64,000 nt of DNA from an uncultured Collinsella sp. (GCA_958403385.1 CATXXC010000010.1:1-64000); one strand, 5' to 3'. Numbered from the stretch's first letter, positions 17,027-26,336 are shown. Numbers and translations: made by a program. Notes: generated from the letters alone by a model not told the origin.

Positions 17027-18328
17027 ATGGCCAAGAGCAGGTACGCCGATGCCACCAAGGCCGCTCGCAGGGCCGCGATGTCTGCCCACAAAGTCACGGC
17101 TGCGGCCAGCGATGTCGTTACAGGTGCGCAGCCGTCTGCCAGTGCTGCTACCGAGCCCGCCCGCGACGCCCGTCGCGACGAGCTGACGCACGTGGACGCC
17201 AAGGGCGAGGTGCGCATGGTCGACGTGTCCGACAAGGCCGAGACCCATCGCATTGCTATCGCCGAGGGCACTATCCTCATGCATCCCGAGACGCAGGCCA
17301 TGGTGCTGCAGGACCGCGCCAAGAAGGGCGACGTGCTTGCCTGCGCGCGCGTGGCGGGCATTATGGCCATCAAGCGCACGAGTGACATCATCCCCATGTG
17401 CCATCCGTTGCTCATTACCAAGAGTAAGTGCGATATCAAGCCCATCGCTCCGGCGGGGACGCCTGTCGAGAACGTGCCCGAGGGCTGGGCGCCGGCGCGC
17501 GCGGACGGGCAGGTTGGCTTTCACGTACTGGTCACGGCGGGCGTGACGGGCAAGACGGGTATCGAGATGGAGGCGTTGACCGGCGCGAGTGCCGCGTGTC
17601 TAACGATCTATGACATGTGCAAGGCCGTCGATCGCGGTATGGAGATTGTCGACGTGCGCCTGCTGCACAAGGAGGGCGGCCGATCGGGCGTGTGGGATCG
17701 TGCAGAGCGCCAGGTTGCTGCTGCCGAAGCCGCCGCTGCCGACGGCGCCGCGCCCGCGAACGGGCCTGTTGCTGCCCCCGCGCCCGTAGCTCCGACACCA
17801 TCCGTCCCCGCGATCGCGTTTATCGGCTACCAAAACTCGGGCAAGACCACGCTCGTCGAGAAGGTTATCGCCGAGCTCACCCGCCGCGGCCTGCGCGTGG
17901 GCTCACTCAAGCATCACGGGCACCACGGCTTTGATATCGATGTGCCCGCTAAGGACACCTGGCGCCATCACCAGGCCGGATCCAAGCACGTGGGCCTTAT
18001 CTGCGCCACACGCTGGGCGGAGTATGCCGATACGCGCGAGGAGGACGAGATGCCCGCGCGCGAGCTGCTGTCGCGCTACAACGATGTCGACGTGGTGATT
18101 ATCGAGGGCTACAAGACCGAGGGCTTCGACAACATCGTGGTCGCGCGATCGGGTGTCGACCGTCTGCGCGGCAAGAGCTCGCTCGACCTGGTCGATGGCC
18201 ACACGCTGGCCCTTGCCTGCAACGAAGCCCTGGCGCGTCAGGCCTTCGACGCCGGCTTCGCGACCCGAGCCATCAACATCAACGACGCCCGAGCCATCTG
18301 CGACCTCATCCAAGACCACTTGTCCTAA
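17027..18328 (+). CDS. moaC-mobB: MoaC-MobB fusion protein
   Basis: A 433-residue protein joining two cofactor enzymes. Residues about 50-225 are MoaC, cyclic pyranopterin monophosphate synthase (MVDVSDKAETHRIA, KRTSDIIPMCHPLLI, GKTGIEMEALTGAS). An Ala/Pro-rich linker follows (about 228-255). Residues about 257-433 are MobB, the GTP-binding guanylation factor, with P-loop GYQNSGKTTLVEK and VVIIEGYKTEGFDNI. MoaC acts after MoaA, while MobB helps the last nucleotide-attachment step, so the fusion joins distant steps. RBS GGAGG precedes ATG 17027; the in-frame 16982 start lies inside moaA. The 40-residue N-terminal extension is Ala-rich. Confidence 0.93.
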   Translation: MAKSRYADATKAARRAAMSAHKVTAAASDVVTGAQPSASAATEPARDARRDELTHVDAKGEVRMVDVSDKAETHRIAIAEGTILMHPETQAMVLQDRAKKGDVLACARVAGIMAIKRTSDIIPMCHPLLITKSKCDIKPIAPAGTPVENVPEGWAPARADGQVGFHVLVTAGVTGKTGIEMEALTGASAACLTIYDMCKAVDRGMEIVDVRLLHKEGGRSGVWDRAERQVAAAEAAAADGAAPANGPVAAPAPVAPTPSVPAIAFIGYQNSGKTTLVEKVIAELTRRGLRVGSLKHHGHHGFDIDVPAKDTWRHHQAGSKHVGLICATRWAEYADTREEDEMPARELLSRYNDVDVVIIEGYKTEGFDNIVVARSGVDRLRGKSSLDLVDGHTLALACNEALARQAFDAGFATRAININDARAICDLIQDHLS

Positions 18329-18367
18329 AACCTGCCAAAAAGGGACAGGTTTATTTTGGCAGGTTTT
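18327..18367. repeat. GGGGAC-type hairpin, AAAACCTGCC stem
   Basis: Perfect 14-bp arms AAAACCTGCCAAAA (18327-18340) and TTTTGGCAGGTTTT (18354-18367) around AGGGACAGGTTTA. It overlaps the moaC-mobB stop codon and ends in T-rich sequence, so it can also act as that gene's terminator. Confidence 0.85.
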
Positions 18368-18386
18368 ATCTGGGCAAACGTCATTT

Positions 18387-18419
18387 CCACCACAAAGGGG
18401 CCAGGCACCTTTATGGTGG
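18387..18419. repeat. GGGGAC-core hairpin, CCACCACAAA stem (copy 2)
   Basis: CCACCACAAAGG and CCTTTATGGTGG around GGCCAGGCA; one arm mismatch relative to copy 1. Confidence 0.88.
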
Positions 18420-18593
18420 TTTTTGTTTTAGTAGATGTGTGGGGCATGCCTTACAATCTACCAAGTAGTTCACGCTGAGCGAAAAACGGAGAGAAGGGGC
18501 TCGATGGGTCCTTAATGCTTCATGCGGATAGATTGATTTGACAGACGGTGGCGAATGTCCACCGCCCGTATTCGTATGAAACGAGGAGTCTCC

Positions 18594-19880
18594 ATGCTCG
18601 TATCTCTTCTCTCAAAACCTCACCCTTCGCTGTCCGCGCAGGCTAAGCACCTGGTGGCGATGCGCTTTCTCATCTACACCGGCTTCCAGACCAGCTACTT
18701 TATCGGCGTCATCGGAACGCTCACCTATGCGGACGGCGCTTCGGTCGTCGCGACATCGCTGGCCGTCCTCTTTATGAATGTATTTGTGATCCTGGGGTCC
18801 TTTGCGGGCGGCGCAGTGCTCGACGCTTGGGGTCCGTGCCGGCATTTCCGGGCGAGTATCGTCGGCACGTTGGCAACCGGCGCGGCAATCCTCGCCTTTG
18901 GCAGCGCGACCAGCACAGTCCTTGCCGGCGCGGTACTCCTGGGCTTTGTGATGGGATTCGCCCAGCCCATCGCCACGTCCTATCCGGCCTATCTCACCGA
19001 CGATCCCGTCGAGCTCAAAGACATCAACTCTGCCATCGCCATGCTCTCAAACGTGAGCATCGTCGTTGGCCCCACGCTGGGCGGCTTTGTCGCGGCGGCT
19101 GCATCGTCACGTGCGGTGTTTTTGCTCATGATGATATTTGCCGTACTGGCGCTCGTCACCGGTTGGGGCTTTAGGCCGCAAACAGGTCGCGTCGCCGCGC
19201 GCGAAAGTGCTCCCGCAGATAGCAGCACAACGGCAAGTACTGCCAATCAAAGCTCCGACTCCAATAAATCCACCCGCGTCACTTTCGTGACCAGTATCAA
19301 GACGGTCTTTACCAACAGCGTCCTCGCCCTGCTGTTCTGCATTATTTTCCTTTCAAACTTTGGCTACGGTGCCTTTGACCCGCTGGAGTCGTTCTTCTAC
19401 CGCGATGTCCTGCACGTCGGTGTTGAGTGGATGGGCTGGCTCTCGTCGGCCAGCGGTGTGGGCGCGGTGCTGGGCGCTGTCCTCGCGCTCCGCTTGCCGC
19501 CGCGCTTTGTCAGTCTCAAAACGCTGCTCGCGGCGCTTATGTCCGTGGGCCTGGGAAGCCTGCTCTACGTGGGAACAACGTATGTGGGCGTGGCGCTCAT
19601 TGGCCAGATTGCCCTGGGCGTGGCCTGGGGCGTCGTCAACCCGCTCCACAACACGATCGTGCAAACGACGGCCCCGCTCGAGCAGCTCGGTCGCGTGAAC
19701 TCGGTCATGGGTTTTGGCAACATGTTCGCCGGCGTGGCCCCGCTGGCGATTGCCCCGTGGCTGGCGGCGACGTTTGGTGTGCAGCAGACGCTCATCGGGG
19801 CGGGCATGGTCGTGACGGCGGTTCCCGCGGCGTTGCTGCTGTTTGGTCGCTGGCACTTGGATCGTGCCGCAAAGCAGTAA
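18594..19880 (+). CDS. Major facilitator superfamily transporter
   Basis: A 428-residue MFS protein with about twelve membrane segments in two halves, separated by a polar loop rich in Ser/Thr (about 205-235, TTASTANQSSDSNKSTRV). Motif A-like VLDAWGPCRHFRAS lies in the first cytoplasmic loop, after helix 2. Overall character is that of MFS_1/EntS-like exporters. Start is ATG 18594 behind ACGAGGAG; the earlier in-frame 18555 start lacks a good ribosome site. The 170-bp leader holds only a small hairpin (CGGTGG/CCACCG near 18545). No adjacent gene points to a substrate. Confidence 0.88.
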   Translation: MLVSLLSKPHPSLSAQAKHLVAMRFLIYTGFQTSYFIGVIGTLTYADGASVVATSLAVLFMNVFVILGSFAGGAVLDAWGPCRHFRASIVGTLATGAAILAFGSATSTVLAGAVLLGFVMGFAQPIATSYPAYLTDDPVELKDINSAIAMLSNVSIVVGPTLGGFVAAAASSRAVFLLMMIFAVLALVTGWGFRPQTGRVAARESAPADSSTTASTANQSSDSNKSTRVTFVTSIKTVFTNSVLALLFCIIFLSNFGYGAFDPLESFFYRDVLHVGVEWMGWLSSASGVGAVLGAVLALRLPPRFVSLKTLLAALMSVGLGSLLYVGTTYVGVALIGQIALGVAWGVVNPLHNTIVQTTAPLEQLGRVNSVMGFGNMFAGVAPLAIAPWLAATFGVQQTLIGAGMVVTAVPAALLLFGRWHLDRAAKQ

Positions 19881-19882
19881 AA

Positions 19883-19947
19883 AAACCATCACAACATTCG
19901 ATGAAAATCGCGATTTTGCGGAAAAGCGTCGAATGTTGTGATGGTTT
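19883..19947. repeat. 65-bp palindromic element, subtype B (copy 1)
   Basis: The same 19-bp arms as subtype A but a different centre holding the palindrome AAAATCGCGATTTT. It begins 2 bp after the MFS stop codon. The other subtype B copy is at 30277. Confidence 0.95.
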
Positions 19948-19979
19948 GCGCCCCGGGCCAGGCCATCCTGCGAGTCCGG

Positions 19980-20012
19980 CCACCACAAAGGGGCCAGGCA
20001 CCTTTGTGGTAG
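19980..20012. repeat. GGGGAC-core hairpin, CCACCACAAA stem (copy 3)
   Basis: CCACCACAAAGG / CCTTTGTGGTAG around GGCCAGGCA; one mismatch near the arm end. Confidence 0.88.
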
Positions 20013-20105
20013 TTTTGCACCAAAGCGCCCCGTGCGCGCCTTGGTATACCATGTACACCATTTCCGACCACATTCAGCACCGCCGCACAACCCAGAAAGG
20101 CCCCC

Positions 20106-20927
20106 ATGGACGCCACCTTCAGCCACATTAAAGCCGTACTCTGCGATATCGACGGTACGCTGCTCACGAGCCAGCACACGGTGTCCCCGCGCACCGTGGC
20201 GGCGATCCGCGCCCTGCGCGAGCGCGGCGTGCTCTTTGGCCTGTGCACCGGGCGCGACGCCCAGGCGACCGAGGCCATGTTTGGGCTCTGGGGTATCGAA
20301 GGCCTGGTAGACGTGCTGGTGGGCTGCGGCGGCGCCGAAGTCATCGACCGTGCGCATGACATCAATGAGCTGAGCTACCCGCTGCCAGGCGAGACCATCG
20401 CGCACATCTGCGAGCACATGGCAGACCTGCCGGCAACGCCCGTTTGCCCTCGGGACGGCGTGCTCTATGTGCCCGAGAGCAATGCATGCGTCGAGCACCT
20501 GTCGCGTGTCGACGGCGTGCCCTACAAGGTGGTCGACTTTGCCGAGTTTTTGCGCGAGCCGCAGACCAAGGTGATGTTTACCATGGCGCCCGAGGCGATG
20601 CCGCAGATCATCGAGCGAGCGTCGACGTTCGCTGACGACACCGTTAAAGCGGCTGCTCTGCAGACCACGCAGCGACTCTACGAATTCATGGATCCGCGCG
20701 TGTCCAAGACGCGCGGCCTTGTGCGCGTGGCGGAGCTCAACGGCATGGAGCTTGAGAACATTTGCGTGTTTGGCGATGCCGATAACGACACCTGCATGGT
20801 GGCCGACGCCGGCGTGGGCGTGGCCATGGCAAACGGCAGCGACGCCACCCGCGCCGCCGCTGATTTTGTAACCACGAGCAACGACAAAGACGGCATCGCG
20901 ATCTTTATCGAGGAACATCTGCTGTAG
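20106..20927 (+). CDS. Cof-type HAD-family sugar-phosphate phosphatase
   Basis: A 273-residue haloacid-dehalogenase hydrolase of the Cof/YidA class. Motif I is LCDIDGTLL (nucleophile and acid Asp), the motif II region is GLCTGR, the motif III Lys lies around SKTRGL, and motif IV is FGDADND. The large C2 cap lies between motifs II and III. Such enzymes remove phosphate from sugar phosphates or cofactors in the cytosol; specificity is not evident. It is monocistronic, with hairpin repeats on both sides. RBS AGAAAGG. Confidence 0.92.
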   Translation: MDATFSHIKAVLCDIDGTLLTSQHTVSPRTVAAIRALRERGVLFGLCTGRDAQATEAMFGLWGIEGLVDVLVGCGGAEVIDRAHDINELSYPLPGETIAHICEHMADLPATPVCPRDGVLYVPESNACVEHLSRVDGVPYKVVDFAEFLREPQTKVMFTMAPEAMPQIIERASTFADDTVKAAALQTTQRLYEFMDPRVSKTRGLVRVAELNGMELENICVFGDADNDTCMVADAGVGVAMANGSDATRAAADFVTTSNDKDGIAIFIEEHLL

Positions 20928-20940
20928 CGCCGGGGCAGAA

Positions 20941-20973
20941 CCACCGCAAAGGGGACAGGTACCTTTGTGGTGG
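20941..20973. repeat. GGGGAC-core hairpin, CCACCACAAA stem (copy 4)
   Basis: CCACCGCAAAGG / CCTTTGTGGTGG around GGACAGGTA; the single change keeps a G-T pair. It is placed where the HAD gene would need a terminator. Confidence 0.88.
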
Positions 20974-21115
20974 TCTCAGGCGATTTGGGCGAATTGATAC
21001 CGAAAATCTGCGCACTAATTCAAATATGGTTGTCTGAGCATTACGCTTCTAACCACCGATGGGTTAAAGATATTCTCATCAGTTTGGAAGGATATTCCTT
21101 CCGGTTAATGACCTA

Positions 21116-21146
21116 CCGCTCACGGTCGATTTTCGACCGTGAGCGG
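21116..21146. other. 13-bp perfect hairpin in the pilus upstream region
   Basis: CCGCTCACGGTCG (21116-21128), loop ATTTT, CGACCGTGAGCGG (21134-21146). No T-run follows, so it is not a typical terminator. A smaller GGAAGG/CCTTCC hairpin lies just before it. Confidence 0.8.
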
Positions 21147-21311
21147 GATGTCTGCTCTTGAGCAAAAATTTGTGCAAATAAATCTATGCCATTAAAAAAT
21201 GGTGTGCAGCTAAATTACCAGTAGAAACAAATAATTGATAGCGAATAAACGAAGGTAAATCTGAGCAAATGTCAAGAGAATTGAGAATCCGCTACAAAAA
21301 TGTCGGTTTTG

Positions 21312-21341
21312 TTGCTCAGATGTCTAAACAATCGTTACAAT
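21312..21341 (+). promoter_or_regulatory. Candidate pilus operon promoter
   Basis: -35 TTGCTC (21312-21317), 18-bp spacer, -10 TACAAT (21336-21341), about 90 bp before the first pilus gene. The -35 overlaps an inverted copy of TCTGAGCA (21313-21320), which is found twice more upstream, so a regulator could act here. Confidence 0.55.
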
Positions 21342-21355
21342 ATGTACACTAAACG

Positions 21356-21376
21356 TGCGCAATTACAGATTGCGCA
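21356..21376 (+). other. 5'-leader hairpin of the pilus transcript
   Basis: TGCGCAAT (21356-21363), loop TACAG, ATTGCGCA (21369-21376). It would lie at the extreme 5' end of the transcript, a place where hairpins often stabilise mRNA. Confidence 0.6.
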
Positions 21377-21430
21377 GATACGTTTGATAGGGAAAGAGCA
21401 AGATCGCGGTCTCTTGGGGAGGAGACATCG

Positions 21431-24400
21431 ATGAAAGCGAATTCGGACAAATCTAAGCAGAGTAATAAAGCGACGCGCCGTGTACTGGCAGGCGTTTTGT
21501 GCGGAGCCTCCGTGTTGAGCCTGGTACTGTCGCTCGTCATGCCTCCGATCTCGCAGGCCATTGCCAACGACACCCAGACAGTTTCTACCGAGGAAGCTGT
21601 AACGGGGAGTTCCTCAAGTGAGTCCGCTGCTGTAGGTAACACCAGCGAGGATGCCGAAAACCAGAATAGCGCCGCCACCTCTGCGAACGCGGCTACTACT
21701 GTGAACAAGGGCATCTACAAGCCCACGTCTATCGGTATCGGTACGAATATCGATATCTCCACCCCCGATCCCGGCGTGGCCACCTACGTCGGCCGCGACA
21801 TGTACATCGGTGGTAAGCCGAACAAAACTAGCACTCTTGATGCGAATAACGCCCCCACCGGCTCATATGCCGCTGAGGCGGAGGGCCTTACCGTGGTCCA
21901 CGGCAAACTGGCCATGAATCCTATCAAGGAGAGTTGGGGCGGCCAGGGCTTCCGTTTCGGCACCGTTGGTTTTGGATCGCAGTTTCGTCCCAGGGAGGGA
22001 AGCACGGTGCTTGCGGTCGCCGGCATAAACAGCTTGATTGAGAACATGAATACCGGTCAGGGAACGACCTCAGATGCTGCGACGGTTGGTGCTTGGACCA
22101 AGGGTGCTTGGGTCGGCAAGGCGACAAAGACTGACTCCCACCCTGGCTATGACTATACCGCGCAGATCGCCGGTCCCATTACCTATTCCTATTGGGATTC
22201 GAATGCTAACAACGGGCGCCAGTCTGTCGTGAAAAAGCAAGGTAATTGGTTCGAGGGCTCGGATGCTCTGAAGAGCGACCTGTTCAATCAAAATGTTGAT
22301 TTGACTAATGTTAACGGTAACGATTATTCGAGCTACAACGGTGCAGATGGATACCTCTCGAAGCTATCGAAACAGCTCGCCTCGTTTGCAAATACCGGCA
22401 CAGTTACGGATGGTTCCGCAATTAGCGACAACAGCTACGCAATCAACAAGTACGATAACAAGGGAACAAGCTATACACTCACTTTCGATGGTAGTGAGAA
22501 GTCTGTTTCCGGTGCGCTTGATACCAGAATCCCGAACTATAAGATTTGCAACACCGAGCGACTTATCACCTTTACCGGCGATGGAACTTCTATGCAACAG
22601 GTCTTCACCATTGCCGGTTCCGAGCTCTCCAACTTGAAGGATGGCGTCTACTACCGCGGTGTCGACTTTAAGTTCACCAATGTCCCCGAAGGCGCATCCA
22701 TTGTCGTGAACGTTACAGGTGCTGGTCCTGTCGAGTTCCACAATGGCTGGCGCTTCTGGTGGGGCGATACAGAAATATCTCGCGGTTATGAGAGTAACGC
22801 CGATAAAGACCTTCGCGCGAAATACTCGCTGGCCTCCCAGTCCATCATGTGGAATTTTGTCGATACCACGAGCCTCACCATCCGTGGTGGCATTGCGGGC
22901 GAGGGTAGAAGCGACTGGGGCAATGGCGGCGGGGACGGCAAGTGGACCGACGATGACCCCGCCGCTGCTATGCTCGGATCGATTCTCGTTCCCAACGGAA
23001 GCTTCGACGACCATGTGACCACCAACGGTCGTGTGTACGTGGGCGAAGATTTCATGATGAACAACCCTAAGATCGCGTACAACTTCACAAATCTCGAGGG
23101 TAACTCGGCTTCCGTCATCGATATGGATCAGGAGCGTCACAACTTCCCGTGGTCTGGGTCGTATACACCGGACGGCTCTGCCATTGCGTGGAGCAAGGTC
23201 GACGCTGCGGACGGCATGACGCCGCTTTCTGGTTCCTCGTGGACGATATACGGCACTGTCGATGATGCCAAGAATGAAACGTATCCCATCGTTACGGTAA
23301 CGGATGGCGGTGCCAATGATTACTCTTCGGATGATGGCGAGCTTCAGTTCAACTATTTGAATCAGAAGGCCAAAATTGGCGATCCCAACGATAAAGACTA
23401 CTTCACGTACTACATTCGCGAGGTCAAGGCGCCGGCTGGTTATCAGAAGTCGGACACCATCTACTACGCAACCATGAACAACACCGGCGAGCAGGTGAAC
23501 TATGTTCAGGGTCATGTGGACACGGTGAACGGAAATAAGCTCGTTTCATTCGATGATTCCAACACCACGGGCGCCATCTCCAACACCAAGATCACCGGTA
23601 CGGTGTCTTGGACCAAGGTTGAGGAGAGCGACACGGGACACACTCCTTTGGCTGGTTCCGAGTGGGCGCTTACCAAGGTAAAGGATGCCGATGGTGCCGA
23701 AATTCCGGACGCTGCATCCCTGACTGTGATTGATAACGATACGAATGCGGAAGCTGTCAGCAACAAGTGGGCAGATTCTGATCCCGCCGATGGCAAGTTC
23801 AAGCTCGAGGGTCTGCTGCCGGGCACGTACACGCTCACGGAGACCTGGGCGCCGTTTGGCTACGAGCTGAACCAGACAACCTACGAGTTCACGGTGTCCA
23901 AGGCGGACGGTTCCATTGCGTGGACCGAGGGAAAGAAACCGAGCATTGTTGAGGGCACTACGTACATCTCCGATTCTCTCACCACCACGTCCGTGGAAAT
24001 CCCGGTGACTAAGTCCGTCCGTAATACGGACTGGCCGAAGGATTCCAGCGGGAAATACGTTGCGTTCGACTTCAACATCGAGGCTACGGGGGATTACGCA
24101 ACCAACGTGCCCATTCCTAACCCGGCAGACCTCTCCATTGCACCCGCAGCAGGGGAGACCGACGCCGCCAAGCCCAACAACATCACGGCGACCTTTGGCG
24201 CCATGACGTTCAACAAGTCGCACCTGTCCGATATCCCCGGTACGGCGGGTGACTACGCCAGGACCTACACCTACACGGTGAAGGAGGTCGCGCCTACCAC
24301 CGGTGCCATCGATAAGCTCCGCTACTCCAAGGCCGAGTACCAGGTTGCCGTCACGGTGAAGGCCGTCATGAATGAGACCACTGGCAAGTACACCGGTCTT

Positions 24401-24673
24401 ACCACCTCTACCACCGTTACGCAGATGAAGGACGACATGGGCAACACCCTTGGCGAGAACGGGCAGGGCGTCGTGGTTGAACCCTCCGCCGCCGCGCCCG
24501 ACGCCATTCCCGCCTCCACCTTCACCAACACCTACTCCACCTCTTTGCCCCTTTCTGGTATGTCGGGCGTCACTCTGACGTACCTTGCCGGCGCGGCGGT
24601 GCTTTGCGCTGCTGCGGCCTGGATGCACATTCGTCGCAAGGCGAATGCGAAGGCGGGCGAGCGTCGTGAATAA
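21431..24673 (+). CDS. Large sortase-anchored pilus tip/adhesin protein
   Basis: A 1080-residue surface protein. A signal peptide (about 1-45) has a Lys/Arg start and hydrophobic VLAGVLCGASVLSLVLSLVM. The next ~450 residues resemble the choice-of-anchor A / collagen-binding-like domain (VATYVGRDMYIGG, LTVVHGKLAMN). Two SpaA-type prealbumin domains follow (IAWSKVDAADGMTPLSGSSW; SWTKVEESDTGHTPLAGSEW), then a FctA/pilin isopeptide domain (VEIPVTKSVRNTDW). The C terminus has the sorting signal LPLSG, a membrane span and an Arg/Lys tail. Size and first place in the operon suggest the tip adhesin. RBS GGGGAGGAG. LPLSG departs from LPXTG at one residue. The next gene overlaps it by 8 nt. Confidence 0.88.
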   Translation: MKANSDKSKQSNKATRRVLAGVLCGASVLSLVLSLVMPPISQAIANDTQTVSTEEAVTGSSSSESAAVGNTSEDAENQNSAATSANAATTVNKGIYKPTSIGIGTNIDISTPDPGVATYVGRDMYIGGKPNKTSTLDANNAPTGSYAAEAEGLTVVHGKLAMNPIKESWGGQGFRFGTVGFGSQFRPREGSTVLAVAGINSLIENMNTGQGTTSDAATVGAWTKGAWVGKATKTDSHPGYDYTAQIAGPITYSYWDSNANNGRQSVVKKQGNWFEGSDALKSDLFNQNVDLTNVNGNDYSSYNGADGYLSKLSKQLASFANTGTVTDGSAISDNSYAINKYDNKGTSYTLTFDGSEKSVSGALDTRIPNYKICNTERLITFTGDGTSMQQVFTIAGSELSNLKDGVYYRGVDFKFTNVPEGASIVVNVTGAGPVEFHNGWRFWWGDTEISRGYESNADKDLRAKYSLASQSIMWNFVDTTSLTIRGGIAGEGRSDWGNGGGDGKWTDDDPAAAMLGSILVPNGSFDDHVTTNGRVYVGEDFMMNNPKIAYNFTNLEGNSASVIDMDQERHNFPWSGSYTPDGSAIAWSKVDAADGMTPLSGSSWTIYGTVDDAKNETYPIVTVTDGGANDYSSDDGELQFNYLNQKAKIGDPNDKDYFTYYIREVKAPAGYQKSDTIYYATMNNTGEQVNYVQGHVDTVNGNKLVSFDDSNTTGAISNTKITGTVSWTKVEESDTGHTPLAGSEWALTKVKDADGAEIPDAASLTVIDNDTNAEAVSNKWADSDPADGKFKLEGLLPGTYTLTETWAPFGYELNQTTYEFTVSKADGSIAWTEGKKPSIVEGTTYISDSLTTTSVEIPVTKSVRNTDWPKDSSGKYVAFDFNIEATGDYATNVPIPNPADLSIAPAAGETDAAKPNNITATFGAMTFNKSHLSDIPGTAGDYARTYTYTVKEVAPTTGAIDKLRYSKAEYQVAVTVKAVMNETTGKYTGLTTSTTVTQMKDDMGNTLGENGQGVVVEPSAAAPDAIPASTFTNTYSTSLPLSGMSGVTLTYLAGAAVLCAAAAWMHIRRKANAKAGERRE

Positions 24674-26336
24674 GAGAGTTTGCTCCTTCCCGATCTTGTT
24701 TGCGCTGCTTGCCCTCCTGATCGGCACCTGCGCGGTTGTGTTCCCCGCATCCGCGCAGGCCGCGCCGACCTCGACCGGTTCCATCACGGTGAGAGGCACC
24801 GTGGCGCGCAGCTACGACGCCTACCAGATCTTTAGCGCCAACGTCGTCGACGGCGACAGCGACGCCAAGATCGCCACCGACCTCGCCTGGGCAAGCGACG
24901 CCGTGCGCGACGCCGCGCTGCCTGTGCTGCACAGCGCCGGCATGCCCAATTCCCAGGCCACCGCACAGGAAGCTGCCGAGTGGCTCAACACCGATTCCCA
25001 CCTTACGAGCGCGCTGAGCGCACAGCTCGCTCGATCCCTTCAGAGCTCTGGCGCCGTGCCCGTGGCCCTTAACGCGGGCACGGCGGCCGAGCTGCCCTGC
25101 GGCTACTGGCTCATCGTCGCCGACGACGACGCCATCGACCAGGGCGAGGCCGCCACCGCGCCGATCATGGCCCTGGTGGGCGGCGGCGCCGTCACCGTCA
25201 AGCCCAAGGCCGCGACCCCCAAGGTCGCCAAGCACGTGCTGGAGGACGGCACCGCCGCCTGGCAGAAGGCCGCCGACGCCACGGTCGCCGACGACCTGTA
25301 CTGGCGCCTCTCGGCCACGGTCCCGGCGGGCCTCACGGCCTACGACACCTATACGGTGCGGTTCGTCGACACCATGAGCGCGGGGCTCGACCCCTCCAAG
25401 GTGGCCGCGAGCATGCGCGTGTACGTGGCGGCGGGCGCGGACGGCGGCTTCGACGCCGTCTCGGCCGGCAGGGACGGCCGCGCCGGCACCGAGCCCGCGA
25501 AGGGCTGGACCGATATCACGGCCCAGTGCGCCACCAAGGTAGCGGCCGACGGCAAGACCTTCACCGTGCGCACCGGCGACCTCATCGCCGCGCTCGGCGG
25601 GACCGACGCTTTCACCGCGGGCGCCCGCGTGGTCGCCGTGTACAACGCGCCGCTCAACAGCGCGTGCAACCACGGCATCGCGAAGGGCAACCCCAACGAG
25701 GTGTACCTGCGCTACCCGCGCTCTCCCCTCGCCGACCAGTCCGGCGACGCCGGCTTTACCCGCACGCCGAGCGACGATGCGTGCGCCTACACCTGGGATC
25801 TCGCGCTCACCAAGCGCGGCAGCGACGGCGACAAGCCGCTTGCCGGGGCGGTCCTGAGCATCGCCGACGACCGCGGTCGCACGCTGGCGGCCGACGGCAC
25901 GTGGGATGCGGAGGGCAAGGTCACCGTCACCACGGGCGAGGACGGCCGCGTGACCGTCTCGGGCGTGGACTCGGGCAAGCTGGAGGTCCGCGAGCTCAAG
26001 GCGCCCAAGGGCTACACCGCCTTTGAGGGCACGCGCTCTGTGACGGTCAAGGCCGAGGGCCTGGACGTCGACCAGGTGGCCGCCGCCAAGCCCAAGCTCA
26101 CCATCACGGCCGAGTCGCCCCTGCGCGCCGACAGCGCGGACGGGTCGACGGGCAGCCTGGAGGCGTCGCTCATCAACACGCCAACCGGCACACCCCCTAG
26201 CATTACCACCGGAGGCTTTATGCCCTCGACTGGCGATATGGCAATGTACGCCGCGGCCGCCGCAGCGGTCGCCGGAGCCGCGCTCATCGTGGTCGCGCTC
26301 CTGGTCAAGCGGGGAGGTGGCAGCCATAAAGAGTAG
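24666..26336 (+). CDS. Sortase-anchored pilin with MPSTG sorting signal
   Basis: A 556-residue pilin subunit. The signal peptide is a short Lys/Arg start plus FALLALLIGTCAVVF ending at AQAAP. The middle holds a fimbrial isopeptide D2-type domain (about 180-370) with PKAATPKVAKHVLEDGTAAW, a typical pilin-Lys region. A SpaA-like domain follows (DLALTKRGSDGDKPLAGAVL to LEVRELKAPKGYTAFEGT, the E-box). The C terminus has MPSTG, a hydrophobic span and KRGGGSHKE. I use GTG at 24666, overlapping the upstream stop; ATG at 24645 is an alternative. Codon use is much more GC-rich than in the genes on either side, suggesting a different history. It may be a minor or basal pilin. Confidence 0.85.
   Translation: MNKRVCSFPILFALLALLIGTCAVVFPASAQAAPTSTGSITVRGTVARSYDAYQIFSANVVDGDSDAKIATDLAWASDAVRDAALPVLHSAGMPNSQATAQEAAEWLNTDSHLTSALSAQLARSLQSSGAVPVALNAGTAAELPCGYWLIVADDDAIDQGEAATAPIMALVGGGAVTVKPKAATPKVAKHVLEDGTAAWQKAADATVADDLYWRLSATVPAGLTAYDTYTVRFVDTMSAGLDPSKVAASMRVYVAAGADGGFDAVSAGRDGRAGTEPAKGWTDITAQCATKVAADGKTFTVRTGDLIAALGGTDAFTAGARVVAVYNAPLNSACNHGIAKGNPNEVYLRYPRSPLADQSGDAGFTRTPSDDACAYTWDLALTKRGSDGDKPLAGAVLSIADDRGRTLAADGTWDAEGKVTVTTGEDGRVTVSGVDSGKLEVRELKAPKGYTAFEGTRSVTVKAEGLDVDQVAAAKPKLTITAESPLRADSADGSTGSLEASLINTPTGTPPSITTGGFMPSTGDMAMYAAAAAAVAGAALIVVALLVKRGGGSHKE

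Larger units (their letters stand above)
20928..21430. other. AT-rich 500-bp regulatory gap before the pilus operon
   Basis: No convincing gene: a 64-codon frame at 20967-21161 lacks a ribosome site and contains the hairpins. The gap is much richer in A/T than its surroundings. It holds a GGGGAC-core hairpin (20941), two clean hairpins (GGAAGG/CCTTCC at 21086-21102 and a 13-bp stem at 21116-21146), three copies of TCTGAGCA (21033 and 21260 plus, 21313 minus) and the pilus promoter. Confidence 0.7.

Noticed and set aside
18423..18593. A possible riboswitch in the MFS leader
   Set aside because: Only a 6-bp CGGTGG/CCACCG hairpin is visible; no known aptamer core recognised.
19353..20918. A 521-codon minus-strand frame opposite the MFS and HAD genes
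   Set aside because: Shadow of real plus-strand genes; it also crosses two palindromic repeats. The same applies to other long opposite-strand frames, for example 12360-14459, 6015-7901 and 55760-58354.
20967..21161. A 64-codon plus-strand frame in the pilus upstream gap
   Set aside because: No ribosome site, AT-rich, and it spans clear hairpins.
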